DNA from: DATNPX01 sp036702975
Lineage (GTDB): Bacteria; Cyanobacteriota; Vampirovibrionia; Obscuribacterales; Obscuribacteraceae
Assembly: GCA_036702975.1 (NCBI GenBank)
Contig: DATNPX010000029.1
Span: 53,507-117,506, forward strand
Reading direction: 5' to 3'
DNA length: 64,000 nt
Every line of letters begins with the position of its first letter. Position 1 is the first letter of the stretch. The translations under genes and the position numbers were made by a program. A model generated the notes under the pieces. That model was not told the origin of the DNA and made no database searches. It saw only the letters and a program-made list of their open reading frames with translations. Positions 1-8,867 of this stretch are shown here, piece by piece.

Positions 1-402
1 GATGGCTGGATTCACACAGGCGATATGGCGGTGGTAGACAGTGAGGGATACATCAACATTTGCGATCGAAAGAAGGACATGATCATCACGGGCGGTGAAA
101 ACGTTTACTCGACTGAGGTCGAATATGCGCTTTACGAACACGCAGCCGTGCTAGAATGCGCCGTTCTCGGCGTTCCGGATGAGAAGTGGGGCGAGTCAGT
201 GAAAGCAATTGTCGTCTTGAAAGAAGGGCAGAAGGCTGACGAAACCGAGCTGATTGAATTCGTTCGAGATAGATTAGGACGGTTCAAAGCCCCGAGGACC
301 GTCGAGTTTGAAAAGGAGTTGCCCAAGACCGGCAGCGGCAAGATATTTAAAAAGGGACTTCGAGAGAAATACTGGGCAGCCAGCACCAGAAAGGTAAATT
401 AG
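1..402 (+). CDS. Acyl-CoA synthetase (AMP-forming), C-terminal part, cut by window start
   Basis: The reading frame is open from base 1, so only the C-terminal 133 residues of an ANL-superfamily adenylating enzyme are present. These enzymes activate carboxylic acids to acyl-AMP and then to acyl-CoA. The fragment opens with DGWIHTGD, the conserved motif before the hinge, followed by the hinge DRKKDMIITGGENVY and the mobile C-terminal domain. The family's catalytic lysine lies in PKTGSGKIFKK near the end. The motifs fit fatty acyl-CoA or long-chain acid-CoA ligases; the substrate cannot be read from this piece. It converges on a CaiB/BaiF gene only 26 bp away, and both act on acyl-CoA, which hints at a shared acid-CoA pathway. 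Confidence 0.93.
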   Translation, partial: DGWIHTGDMAVVDSEGYINICDRKKDMIITGGENVYSTEVEYALYEHAAVLECAVLGVPDEKWGESVKAIVVLKEGQKADETELIEFVRDRLGRFKAPRTVEFEKELPKTGSGKIFKKGLREKYWAASTRKVN

Positions 403-428
403 ACCAGAAAACTAGATTAGATGCGCAT

Positions 429-1586
429 TTAGAGAATGACTGCGTTCTTTTTGAGACTGGCGATTTCTTCATCTGAGTAATTGAGTTCTCTCAGGACTGT
501 TTCGCTTTGTTCTGCCCGGTCATCATATGCGGTGCTTGCCTCCATCGCGTAAGATAGAGGAGTAGTCACCTGTGGCACGTCGCCGAGTGTCGGATGCGTC
601 ATGTGATGGACCACAGCATGTTCTCTGACTGGTGGATGTTGTAGTGCTTCAGCGATTGTGCTGACCGGTGAAACACAGCAATTCGTCTCCTCAAATATGT
701 CTATCCATTCCTGCAATGTCTTTCTTTTGATTGTCTCGGCTATTTTTTTCGATAGTTCATGGTCGCGACTTGTTACTACTTTTTTGGAAAGTTCGGGAAT
801 ACCAGCTTTTTCGCAAAAGGTTTTCCAGAAAGGCGCCTCGAGCGAAGCTACAGCCAGATAGCGCTTGTCGCTGCATTCGTATACAGTGTAGTTTGGCAGT
901 TCTCTTGGATAGGTGTAATGTTCGACTTCAGGATGCAACTCTTCGTACAACAAAGCGGTGCCCATGATGCCCATCGTCGAAAGCGCTGATTCGAACATGC
1001 TCACATCAATGTGCGTTCCTTTTCCAGTGTGTTCTCGCTCATACAAATGGCTAGCGATGCGAATTGCCGCGTACATCGCCGAAGTGTAATCTGACACTAG
1101 AACGGACGGCAATATAGGTCTTTCGCCCTCTTTCGCATTCATAGCAAGAACGCCAGATTCTGCGATCAAATTGAGGTCATGCCCCGGCTTCTCGCTCCAG
1201 CTGCCTTTTTGACCGTAACCTGAAATCGAGCAATAAATGATCTTGGCGTTCAGTTCGTTAATAGCTTCGTAACCGAGCCCAAGCCGGTCCATAACGCCTG
1301 GACGAAAATTCTCAATCAGCACATCTGCATCTTTAAGGACTCTTTTTGCCAGCTTGATACCATCCTGCTTCTTCAAATCAATTGATATTCGCTGTTTATT
1401 GCGATGCAGACTCCAGAAGTACAGACTGTGCCCGTCAACGATCGGGGGCAACATTTGACCCAAAGTCCTGGATAGAGGTTCTATTCGAAGCACATTGCAG
1501 CCCAGATCGCTCAGTGCGGTCGAGCACAATTCGCCCGGCAAAAGGTGAGTAAAATCGATTACCTTAAGTCCGCTGAGTGGTGCCAT
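429..1586 (-). CDS. CaiB/BaiF family CoA-transferase or alpha-methylacyl-CoA racemase
   Basis: A 385-residue class III CoA-transferase family protein, about the usual length. The N-terminus PLSGLKVIDFTHLLPG is the family's Rossmann-like nucleotide/CoA-binding start. IENFRPGVMDRLGLG and YCSISGYGQKG follow. PGHDLNL at about residues 134-140 carries both the aspartate that forms the acyl-enzyme in transferases (D137) and the histidine used as acid/base in alpha-methylacyl-CoA racemases (H136); LVSDYTSAMYAA at about 165 supplies a further aspartate. The sequence therefore does not decide between CoA transfer and C2 epimerisation. ATG start; the intergenic region to the next divergent gene is 153 bp and must hold both promoters. 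Confidence 0.9.
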   Translation of the reverse strand: MAPLSGLKVIDFTHLLPGELCSTALSDLGCNVLRIEPLSRTLGQMLPPIVDGHSLYFWSLHRNKQRISIDLKKQDGIKLAKRVLKDADVLIENFRPGVMDRLGLGYEAINELNAKIIYCSISGYGQKGSWSEKPGHDLNLIAESGVLAMNAKEGERPILPSVLVSDYTSAMYAAIRIASHLYEREHTGKGTHIDVSMFESALSTMGIMGTALLYEELHPEVEHYTYPRELPNYTVYECSDKRYLAVASLEAPFWKTFCEKAGIPELSKKVVTSRDHELSKKIAETIKRKTLQEWIDIFEETNCCVSPVSTIAEALQHPPVREHAVVHHMTHPTLGDVPQVTTPLSYAMEASTAYDDRAEQSETVLRELNYSDEEIASLKKNAVIL

Positions 1587-1739
1587 TGGTGCTGCCGTGG
1601 TGGGAAAACTAGTCTAACAGGACTGCGGCAATGATGCTTGAGTCTCCCTGACAAGCCGTAAAAGCTCTTATTGCGGTCTTTGTCCGGTTAGGCTAATCTA
1701 GCGGTAGAGACTGGTTGAGCGCCACCAGAGTTTACTAGC

Positions 1740-3179
1740 ATGAGATTGAAACTGACAGCGTTTACACTTTCCATTGCGGCTTTGCTACCCTGTGCAGCTG
1801 CGTCTGGTGATGATTTGCCTGCTGAAAATTCAAAGCGGTGCACAGCACTAATTGAGAGAGGTGACGATCTTCTTCAATCGGATCAGACATCGAAAGCTAT
1901 CGATCTTTATACACAGGCGATCAAAGCCGATCCTCAAAGCTCAGCCGCTCATCAACGTTTAGGACATGCTCTTTCTTTGACTGGCAACCTTGTCTCTGCT
2001 TTAGACGAAGAACGCAAATCACTGGAACTCGACCCAAACAATGGAGAGGCGCACTGCAACGTCGGTTGGATATTCGGGCTTCAGCAACGTTTCAGAGCGG
2101 CGGTTGAAGAGGAAAAATTGGCTATCGCTGCCAATCCATCAAACAGTTCTGCTTACTCGATTTTAGGTTTGTCTCTGGCCAGCCTGGAAGATTACGACCT
2201 GGCCATCAGCGCGTTCAATAAGGCTCTGGCGCTCGATCCTAACGATTTCAACACTTACATGAATCTCGGTGCGGCTTTGGGTCGAAAAAAAGATTATGCC
2301 AATGCTGTAACGATGTACAGGCGCGCAATCAATATCAACTCGAATAACCCTAACGCATATCTTGGTTTAGGAGCCGCGTTAGGAAAAGCTGGCGACAGAC
2401 CGGGTGAAATTGAAGCGTATAAAAATGCGGTCGCGCTCGCGCCGAATAATCCTGCAAACCACGGTCGTCTGGGCTACGCACTTTCTCAAAGTGGTGATTG
2501 GAGAGGCGCGTTCAGAGAGGGTTCCATCGCTAACGGCTTGAGAATGCAAAGGTCATCTAGTGATTTCCTGAAGCTGTTTTTGACGACATGGGCTGCGATC
2601 TTTGTTGCGTTCGGCGTTTTATTTACAGTTATTTTTTCGGGTTCTCGATTTAGGCCCCAACCCGGAGAAGAGGTCGTCAAGTCGTTCTTCCTAACATTCT
2701 ACAAAGACAAACCAGGAAGATTTGTGCTCACATCACGAAGGTTGGTTTTTGTTCCAGAAGCATTTTCAACCTGGTTTGGTAGTACCAGAGTTAGTATCGA
2801 ACTCGAGCAAGTCTCCGAGGTCGAATCTCATAGCACCATTAGTGGTGGCAGGCTATCAATCCTTTCATCAAATGGAACTGTTCTGCAGTTCAGTATGCCA
2901 AACCTGGTCCTCGAGCCGCTTACAAAGCAGCTGAAAGAACTGGCGGCCAGGCAGACGAATCGCAAAAATCCTGGCGGTGAAGGCACCGTTTCAGATCAGG
3001 CAAGAGCTGATGATTTGCACAAAGGTGTTGAGGCGACCGCACTGATTGAGTCACTGCGTCTCGATGAACTGGCTCCCCAGCTTAGTTTTGATCCCTTCGC
3101 GAACAACATTGACGATAAAGATGCTGTAATTATCACCGTGGTTTCAAACGACGGTGAGTCAAACGAGAAAACCGTTTAA
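1740..3179 (+). CDS. TPR membrane protein with GRAM/PH-like C-terminal domain
   Basis: A 479-residue protein with a cleavable signal peptide (about 1-22). About six TPR units follow (roughly 35-265), with typical spacing and LDPN-type turns (LELDPNNGEAH, LALDPNDFNTY). A membrane segment sits at about 277-299 (FLTTWAAIFVAFGVLF). After it comes a domain of about 90 residues containing GRFVLTSRRLVFVPE, which looks like a GRAM/PH-type fold, then an acidic tail. If the signal peptide is cleaved, the TPRs are outside the cytoplasm and the GRAM-like part is inside. TPRs bind proteins and GRAM/PH domains often bind lipids or peptides, so a membrane-bound scaffold is plausible. No enzyme motif is seen. 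It ends convergent with an MFS gene. Confidence 0.85.
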   Translation: MRLKLTAFTLSIAALLPCAAASGDDLPAENSKRCTALIERGDDLLQSDQTSKAIDLYTQAIKADPQSSAAHQRLGHALSLTGNLVSALDEERKSLELDPNNGEAHCNVGWIFGLQQRFRAAVEEEKLAIAANPSNSSAYSILGLSLASLEDYDLAISAFNKALALDPNDFNTYMNLGAALGRKKDYANAVTMYRRAININSNNPNAYLGLGAALGKAGDRPGEIEAYKNAVALAPNNPANHGRLGYALSQSGDWRGAFREGSIANGLRMQRSSSDFLKLFLTTWAAIFVAFGVLFTVIFSGSRFRPQPGEEVVKSFFLTFYKDKPGRFVLTSRRLVFVPEAFSTWFGSTRVSIELEQVSEVESHSTISGGRLSILSSNGTVLQFSMPNLVLEPLTKQLKELAARQTNRKNPGGEGTVSDQARADDLHKGVEATALIESLRLDELAPQLSFDPFANNIDDKDAVIITVVSNDGESNEKTV

Positions 3180-3290
3180 TTCAGCGGTAAGTACGATGTG
3201 AACCTCGCTTTTCCGAGCAACATCTATGGTCAGTTCACGCTTTAGCTCTCACTATAATATTATGGTTCAACCATTCAATAGTGGGACACG

Positions 3291-3310
3291 TCGACTTGTA
3301 CACAAGTTGA
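3291..3310. repeat. Imperfect 20-bp palindrome in convergent intergenic region
   Basis: TCGACTTGT and ACAAGTTGA form 9-base arms with one mismatch around a central AC. It lies between the 3' ends of the TPR-GRAM gene and the MFS gene, where a promoter operator is not expected. A TATAAT hexamer follows at 3315-3320. It could be a weak bidirectional terminator stem or a protein site. One palindrome of this quality is expected by chance several times in 64 kb. Confidence 0.3.
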
Positions 3311-3379
3311 ACTGTATAATGTTTCAACAGTCTACTTGTCGTATTGTTGACTGGCTGAAGTTGCTGGCAAGGCAGGTCG

Positions 3380-4618
3380 TTATTTATGCGACTGTTTTTG
3401 ACCGTTGTAGTTCCAGTACCTTGCCGCTCCATAAGTACAAGAGACCACCATCAAAATGCCGCACCACGCAATCACAGAACCAGCACTGGCAATCTTAAAG
3501 AGTGCGGCTGCTCCAAGCAAACCAAGGGCATATCCTCCGGCCAGCATCATCATCCTCAGCGACATCGTCTTACCCAGCAGGTTAGCAGGCACCTCCTTCA
3601 TGATCAGATTCAGAAGGAGTAAGTCTCCGGCCGCGCCACCAATCGCAGCTATCACCGCACCTGAAACGGCTGCTTGCATCGAGTTTCCCAGCGCTATGAC
3701 GACGAAGCCGAGACCGCAAATCGCGTCACCCACAAAAACATTGAGCCACGAACTGCGCACGTGCAAATTGGCGCAAATGACGTTACCAATCACACTGCCC
3801 GTTCCATAAGCGGCTACGAGATACCCATAATTTGCTACATCGTCACCATATGCCTGTTTAACAAGAATTGGCAGTCCAACTGTAAAAGCTATTCCCCAGA
3901 GACCAGCCTGGAATGCGAGGCTTATGAGGCAATAGCGAAGTGCTTTGTCCTGGGAGGCATAGCCGAAACCGTCCACCACGTCCCTGAATATATCTTGCAC
4001 AGAACTAATTGGAGCTGCGTTTTTGTGCTCAAACGCCCATGTCAGGCGTGTTCCAAGAAGCATAATAGTGATTGCCGAAATCAGGAAACTGAATGCTTCA
4101 ACCGTGAAAAATTGAGTCAGAGGCATGATGGTAACGAGCACGCCTGTAAGCCCGGGACCCACTGCTCGTGCTAATCTCTGGGTTAAATCCATCAATCCCG
4201 TCATTGCTTCAAGCGAGCTCTGACTTTTGGTAATTGAAGGAAGGGAAGCCTGCAACGCGGGATCAAAGAACGCACCGAAAGCGCCTATTAATGCGCCTGT
4301 TACCACGAGGTGCCAGAGTTGGATTGCGCCACCATGGGCGATGACTGGCAATGGTACAACCGCCAGAAATCTGACAAGGTCTGACATAATCAAGACTTTT
4401 CTGCGATCGAAACGGTCTGCAGCTATTCCTCCTAATAGACCAAAGGTAATTTTGCCTATCCCGATAACTGCTGCGACGTAACCTGCCTGATTTCCGAATC
4501 GTTCCACCGCAATCCACATAGCCGCCAACATATATAGCTGGTCGCCGATGCCCGACAGCACCTGGCTAACCCAGAGGGATGCCAGGGGCGGCTCGCGAAG
4601 GGCAACGGCATACTTCAT
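3380..4618 (-). CDS. MFS transporter, EntS/MFS_3-like exporter
   Basis: A 412-residue polytopic membrane protein with about twelve hydrophobic segments, the usual major facilitator length. The N-terminus FxSLWVSQVLSGIGDQLY-like pattern and the loop GGIAADRFDRRKVLIMSD between helices 2 and 3 match the MFS motif A (GxxxDRxxRR) of the enterobactin-exporter-like MFS_3 subgroup. Such proteins usually export small molecules or drugs using the proton gradient; the substrate is unknown. ATG start. It is transcribed alone, divergently from the TPR gene at 4798 across 179 bp and convergently with the TPR-GRAM gene. Confidence 0.92.
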   Translation of the reverse strand: MKYAVALREPPLASLWVSQVLSGIGDQLYMLAAMWIAVERFGNQAGYVAAVIGIGKITFGLLGGIAADRFDRRKVLIMSDLVRFLAVVPLPVIAHGGAIQLWHLVVTGALIGAFGAFFDPALQASLPSITKSQSSLEAMTGLMDLTQRLARAVGPGLTGVLVTIMPLTQFFTVEAFSFLISAITIMLLGTRLTWAFEHKNAAPISSVQDIFRDVVDGFGYASQDKALRYCLISLAFQAGLWGIAFTVGLPILVKQAYGDDVANYGYLVAAYGTGSVIGNVICANLHVRSSWLNVFVGDAICGLGFVVIALGNSMQAAVSGAVIAAIGGAAGDLLLLNLIMKEVPANLLGKTMSLRMMMLAGGYALGLLGAAALFKIASAGSVIAWCGILMVVSCTYGAARYWNYNGQKQSHK

Positions 4619-4797
4619 GGGATGGTCCGGCCAATCCTTTTCCTGAGTTTCGCAGGAGCATTTAATGTTAGCCCAGACCGATATTCTGAAACAGCCATCT
4701 GATCACCGCGCCACGTTTTTGCCACATTTTAGTTATAAATTGCTAATCTCCGCCTCTACCGCCCCACCAACTTGAAATTGCTAAGGAGCATCACCGC

Positions 4798-5607
4798 ATG
4801 GTCAATGCATCTCCTCCCCCATCTGTTAACCCTGGTTATGACGTTATTGAGTTCAAACAGGGGTTTGGTCAGCTGGTCCGTGAGATTGATGGAAAAGATT
4901 CAGGGCAGTTCAAGCCTATCCGCCGCCCGGAGCCAACAGGCGAATCGACTCTAAAACTCACTTTTGGTAGCCGCGACTGGTGGCATTATAAGGAACTGGC
5001 TGAGTTGGCTGCTCATAACGGCAACTACAGTCAGGCCGAGGCTATGTGGCTTGCGGCGCTGATCGAATGCAATGAATTTGCTGATGACGACGAACGACTG
5101 GCTATGACTCTGGACAATCTCGCCAGTCTTTATTACTCACTAGGTCGTTATGAACAGTCCGAAATGTTTTGTAAGCGAGCTTTTGACGTTGTCGTAAAAG
5201 CCTACGGAGGCGAAAACAGCAAAGTGGCTTCGTGTCTGAATAACCTTGCAGGCATTTACTACAACCAGAAGCGCTACGACCAGGCTGAGCCTCTCTGTCT
5301 TGAGGTTTTAAGTATTTACGAAAAGCTGAAGGGAGCACATCATCCGGACGTTGGCATGGCTGCCAACAATCTAGGAATGCTTTATCACGCACAGAAGAAG
5401 CTCAAATTTGCTGAAACATACTATTTGCAAGCGATCCGCATCCGCACTAAAGCGCTGGGACGGTCCAGCCCTGTGGTGCAGACGCTCTACGCCAACTACG
5501 TAAATTTGCTACGGGCTATGAAACGAACATCAGAAGCCGAGGCGTTTAAGTTGTGGTCCGAGGCGCGACCTTCCGATGGAGCCGACGTTGTAATCAAAGC
5601 TGTCTAA
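4798..5607 (+). CDS. TPR protein, kinesin-light-chain type
   Basis: A 269-residue protein with no signal peptide or membrane segment, so probably cytoplasmic. After about 55 residues of linker it has four or five TPR units of about 42 residues of the kinesin-light-chain kind (TPR_12), recognisable from AMTLDNLASLYYSLGRY, VASCLNNLAGIYYNQKRY and GMAANNLGMLYHAQKK. The ATG is preceded by TAAGGAGC at 4782-4789, a clear ribosome binding site. Proteins of this type are protein-binding scaffolds. The same architecture recurs at 28602 and 53691. No catalytic domain is visible, and no partner gene is adjacent in the same direction. Confidence 0.85.
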   Translation: MVNASPPPSVNPGYDVIEFKQGFGQLVREIDGKDSGQFKPIRRPEPTGESTLKLTFGSRDWWHYKELAELAAHNGNYSQAEAMWLAALIECNEFADDDERLAMTLDNLASLYYSLGRYEQSEMFCKRAFDVVVKAYGGENSKVASCLNNLAGIYYNQKRYDQAEPLCLEVLSIYEKLKGAHHPDVGMAANNLGMLYHAQKKLKFAETYYLQAIRIRTKALGRSSPVVQTLYANYVNLLRAMKRTSEAEAFKLWSEARPSDGADVVIKAV

Positions 5608-5735
5608 ATTTTCTTTGCTATCGAAATGTCAGCATGCCAAACGTCAACTTTAGTCGACACCCCTTTTGTTCGGCGCAATTGATGTCGATTATTTATGTCA
5701 TCAAACATGGTATGGGAACTAAGTTTTAGAAAAAT

Positions 5736-5751
5736 CTGACAGGCGTGTCAG
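5736..5751. promoter_or_regulatory. Inverted repeat upstream of secreted-protein gene
   Basis: CTGACA-GGCG-TGTCAG is a perfect 6-bp inverted repeat about 140 bp before the ATG of the secreted protein gene, within a 286-bp intergenic stretch. A second palindrome, AAGATATCTT, lies at 5826-5835. Position fits an operator or a 5' leader hairpin, but no conserved site is recognised and such short repeats arise by chance. Confidence 0.25.
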
Positions 5752-5893
5752 CGCCGTTCGGTTTCGAGCTAAACTACACTTTCGGCAAAACTGTCTGACT
5801 CGTAAGAGCAATTTTTTTGCGGTCAAAGATATCTTACGTATCTCTGAGGTTGCCTGAGATCACGGTAAATGATTTGGATAAGGAGAAATAGTA

Positions 5894-6562
5894 ATGAAGC
5901 TAAAGCAGTTTTGCGCTGCAGTAGGTAAAGGGCTTTTGGCACTGGCACTGATACCAGTTGTTAATTTCAGTTCGGCAGCGAATGCTGCCGCTGAGTCAGC
6001 CAAAGGTCCAGCTCAGTTGTTTGTTTGCAACAACGGAACAACAGCAAGTTTTCGGAACATCACATCGCATGACAAGCAATTTCAACTAGGAAACAATCTA
6101 GGAAAGGTGGCTGTGCTTGTCGATGATGGTCAGGATTCGAGCGCTTCTTGCGGAATGAATGTTGTGCCCACGAGAGCACCATTCAGTTTTATCAGCTGGT
6201 ATTACAACGACGGACGCGCAGGAACGCTCAAGAACGTCACTGTCAGATACTGCTTCTCTAAGAAAGATGGCACTCCTCTTCCGACCGTTGATATCCAGGG
6301 AGGAAATGGCAACCGTGGCGGATCAGTCGGCAATGGATGGTCGGTAGTGGTGCAAGACAACAGAGTTTTTCCAAGCGAAGTATCGTCGGGTAACGCTTAT
6401 TTGGATCGTGTATGTTTCATTTTTAGTGGAAAAGGCAGTCCTGCCAACATCACTTTAGGTGACGTGCAAGTTACGACGACACAGGCTCCAAGTTATATTG
6501 GCTCGCTCAATACAACTCTTGGTGACTGCAGTCTGGCCTCACCTTGCTTGCTGCTCCAGTAA
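5894..6562 (+). CDS. Secreted Cys-containing protein of unknown function
   Basis: A 222-residue protein with a clear signal peptide: a Lys-rich start, hydrophobic core LLALALIPVVNFSSA and a likely cut after the AANA region near residue 32. The mature part has six cysteines (LFVCNN, SASCGM, VRYCFSK, DRVCFIF, GDCSL, SPCLL), an even number that would allow three disulfides after export. It is rich in Gly, Ser, Asn and Thr, and its pattern suggests beta structure. I do not recognise a family. AAGGAG precedes the ATG by about 9 bases. The gene is single, with its own long upstream region and a strong terminator behind it, which suggests separate and perhaps abundant expression. Confidence 0.75.
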   Translation: MKLKQFCAAVGKGLLALALIPVVNFSSAANAAAESAKGPAQLFVCNNGTTASFRNITSHDKQFQLGNNLGKVAVLVDDGQDSSASCGMNVVPTRAPFSFISWYYNDGRAGTLKNVTVRYCFSKKDGTPLPTVDIQGGNGNRGGSVGNGWSVVVQDNRVFPSEVSSGNAYLDRVCFIFSGKGSPANITLGDVQVTTTQAPSYIGSLNTTLGDCSLASPCLLLQ

Positions 6563-6581
6563 GTAATCTCGAGCCCTACCT

Positions 6582-6616
6582 GAACAGCCCGAGGCGCATT
6601 TCGCCTCGGGCTGTTC
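6582..6616 (+). terminator. Strong hairpin terminator after secreted-protein gene
   Basis: GAACAGCCCGAGGCG and CGCCTCGGGCTGTTC form a perfect 15-bp GC-rich stem closed by a 5-base loop (CATTT), 20 bases after the stop codon. The following T-run is short (GCCTTT), so release may be aided by the very stable stem. It insulates the secreted protein gene from the convergent oxidase gene. Confidence 0.8.
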
Positions 6617-6914
6617 GCCTTTAACCAGATGGAGCAGAATGAGATTTGCGCTTGCACCACCTGCTGCGATAGGTAATACGCATCGAGGACCCGGGTCGGT
6701 GTGTTTCGCTATTCCACGATTGTGCAACTCTTACATTTTCGGCCTGCCGACTTTTCTACGGTGCCTGATAATGTATATTATGTTTCATTGGTTTCCTGGA
6801 GAGCTGCAAACGCTGAACTGCTGGCAGTTTTTGATGGCACGGCTATCGCGCGTTCTGAGCTGTTTTCGAAAGGGTGGACGGTAGTTTGTACCTTTGCATA
6901 CCTGATCTATCGTT
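6617..6914. other. Non-coding stretch between terminator and oxidase 3' end
   Basis: About 300 bp between the terminator hairpin and the 3' end of the minus-strand oxidase gene. The open frames here have no ribosome binding site and no recognisable protein character. I see no RNA gene, repeat or strong hairpin in it. Confidence 0.5.
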
Positions 6915-8054
6915 TTAAAACCGGGAAATTGCAAATTGATCTATGCCGTGCTTTGTGGTCCCCCTTTCACTCAAATCAGCCAAGATGCGACCTGCGACGC
7001 TTGCAAATTTGAATCCATGCCCTGAACACACTGAAGCAATGACGACGTGTGGATAACCTGGCAGCTTGTCAATAATGAAGTCTTCATCAGGTGTTCGGGT
7101 GTATAAGCAAGTGGTGGCGTGCATAATTTCACCATGCGCTTCGGGAAGCGCAGTTTGAACGTAGTCACTCAAGCGTTGTATGCGCGTTTCATCTATCTCG
7201 AACGTTCGTGTTTCAGTGGTGGTGGCAATGCCGGGTGTCTGTTCGTCAGCAACTTTCACTCCGTCTTGTCCAAAAATGGGAAAACCATAGCGGCAGGTTA
7301 CTTCAAATGGCGGGTCAGAGTTGAAGTGTATAAAAACCGGAAAAGAACCAATTTCGAATGGTTCCTTCCTGCTCGGTTTAAAAAAAGCATATTGCTCATG
7401 TGTGACGGTCAAAGGCAAGGTCAATCCAAGTCTTGCTAGAACTGGCGCTGTCCAAGATCCTGCTGCGATGATAAGTTTGGAGCAACTATATTGACCGTTG
7501 TCGGTTAGCACTCTGGCGCCACTATCAGTAATATCAATGGATGTTACTGCCGTTTTGTCGAATACCTCACCGCCGTGCTTTCGAACCAATCTAGCCATAA
7601 CTTGAACAGCACGGTCTGCACGCACAATGCCGGCGTCAGCTTGAACAAGCCCGATAGTGTCGTTAGTTATTCTGAACTGAGGATAGCGCAATCGGATTTC
7701 ACCTGCGTCAATGACTTCGTGCTTGATGCGCTCTTTTTGCAGACTCGCGATACGATTGTTGAGAGATTTATGATCCCTGCCAGCAAGATCCAATCCTCCA
7801 GTCATAAATACGAGCTTCTCTTCAGCGTCAGACTCGATTTCGGACCAGTGCTGGAAAGCAGCACGAGCTAATTTGATGTAGCCCGGATTTGCGTACGAAA
7901 GTCTTATGATCCTGCTTTCACCATGAGAACTACCGCGATTATGGCCCAGGTCGAATTGCTCTAAAAGCAAAACAGAGCAACCATCTCGCGCCAGATGGTA
8001 CGCTGCTGAACAACCAGCCGCTCCCCCACCCACGACGATTGTTTCAAATTCCAC
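6915..8054 (-). CDS. Monomeric sarcosine oxidase / N-methyltryptophan oxidase-like flavoenzyme
   Basis: A 379-residue FAD-dependent oxidase of the DAO superfamily, the usual length of MSOX and MTOX. The dinucleotide-binding VVGGGAAGCSAAYHLA is at residues 7-22, followed by HNRGSSHGESRIIRLSY, the family signature after the first strands. Cysteine 316 in TTCLYTRTPDEDFIID aligns with the cysteine that carries FAD covalently in MSOX, so covalent flavin is likely. These enzymes oxidise N-methyl amino acids to the amino acid, formaldehyde and H2O2; the substrate here is not determined. GTG start with GGGAG upstream. It is the last gene of a minus-strand run, 56 bp after the Spy-like gene; nothing links their functions. 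Confidence 0.88.
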   Translation of the reverse strand: MEFETIVVGGGAAGCSAAYHLARDGCSVLLLEQFDLGHNRGSSHGESRIIRLSYANPGYIKLARAAFQHWSEIESDAEEKLVFMTGGLDLAGRDHKSLNNRIASLQKERIKHEVIDAGEIRLRYPQFRITNDTIGLVQADAGIVRADRAVQVMARLVRKHGGEVFDKTAVTSIDITDSGARVLTDNGQYSCSKLIIAAGSWTAPVLARLGLTLPLTVTHEQYAFFKPSRKEPFEIGSFPVFIHFNSDPPFEVTCRYGFPIFGQDGVKVADEQTPGIATTTETRTFEIDETRIQRLSDYVQTALPEAHGEIMHATTCLYTRTPDEDFIIDKLPGYPHVVIASVCSGHGFKFASVAGRILADLSERGTTKHGIDQFAISRF

Positions 8055-8110
8055 CTCGCTTACTCCCGTTCAGTAGTCGCTTTAGAAGTAACCCATTAAC
8101 CATTTTGCTT

Positions 8111-8818
8111 TTAGCGCGAACTTAAATCAGTCCGCTGGTCGTTAAGACTGTAATAGTCGGGGCTCCCAACCTTAAGCCCGATATCACGCAATTCTTTTCG
8201 TTGGCTTGTTGTCAATAAAGCTAATAATTTAGAGTTGAAAATGGCAAAGTCACGCTGTCTACTCTTTAGCCCTTTGGCATTACCACCTGAATAAATGACG
8301 GCACTTGGGGTGGTGGCAACTTCTTTGTTTGCATCAAGGTCGTCGGAGCCGTCTTTCTTCTGATCGACCAACCCCGCGAGTATCTCACCACCAATGTTGG
8401 CGGATTGGTCTGCGCGACGATGACTGTTTCTTGCATTTTTGAAATTACCGCGACTGTCCTCATTAGGATCGTTGCGTCCTGTAAGCCTACCATTCATGTA
8501 ACTTTGTTGACGTTGTCTGAATGAGACATAGAGTGAGCGAATACGAGCTTGCTGGTCCTTCGTGAGACTGGGAATCATCAATATTTCGGCTAGCTCGAAA
8601 CCCAGTCGACCTCCCATACCGCCTCTACGACCAGGGGGACCGTGATGCCAGTGACCTTCCTCGGAGCCAGACGGCTCGGATGGTGACGCTGCATCCGCTT
8701 TTAAAGGAGTGATTGGTGCATCTTTACCGTATGCGTTTAAAGAACCGCCGTGAATGCACGCGACACACATCAAGAGTGAACTGGAAACTAAACTGCCTTG
8801 ACCGTACTTCAAAATCAC
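8111..8818 (-). CDS. Exported protein with Spy/CpxP-like LTxxQ segments
   Basis: A 235-residue protein with an N-terminal hydrophobic signal (about 9-28). A His/Gly/Pro-rich stretch follows (HWHHGPPGRRGG near residue 57). Two helical segments resemble the LTxxQ pattern of Spy/CpxP periplasmic proteins: SLTKDQQARIRSLYVSFRQR and LLTTSQRKELRDIG near the C-terminus. Spy-type proteins are periplasmic chaperones or envelope-stress sensors; the His-rich patch might bind metal. The match is by short motifs only, with a low-complexity middle section. Start is GTG at 8818; the nearby ATG at 8820 is out of frame. It follows the J-like gene by 49 bp on the same strand. Confidence 0.6.
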   Translation of the reverse strand: MILKYGQGSLVSSSLLMCVACIHGGSLNAYGKDAPITPLKADAASPSEPSGSEEGHWHHGPPGRRGGMGGRLGFELAEILMIPSLTKDQQARIRSLYVSFRQRQQSYMNGRLTGRNDPNEDSRGNFKNARNSHRRADQSANIGGEILAGLVDQKKDGSDDLDANKEVATTPSAVIYSGGNAKGLKSRQRDFAIFNSKLLALLTTSQRKELRDIGLKVGSPDYYSLNDQRTDLSSR

Positions 8819-8867
8819 ATTCCGCAGGTATGCCTCTCATATCGAAAAGCCTGTTTCCAAGGGCGGG

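Noticed and set aside
3290..3352. Integron attC-like arrangement (GTTGAAC with inverted repeats)
   Set aside because: The partner core site does not match RYYYAAC and no integrase or cassette structure is present.
6639..7012. Two overlapping plus-strand open frames of 81 and 103 codons after the terminator
   Set aside because: No ribosome binding site, unusual composition, and the longer one runs into the oxidase gene on the other strand.
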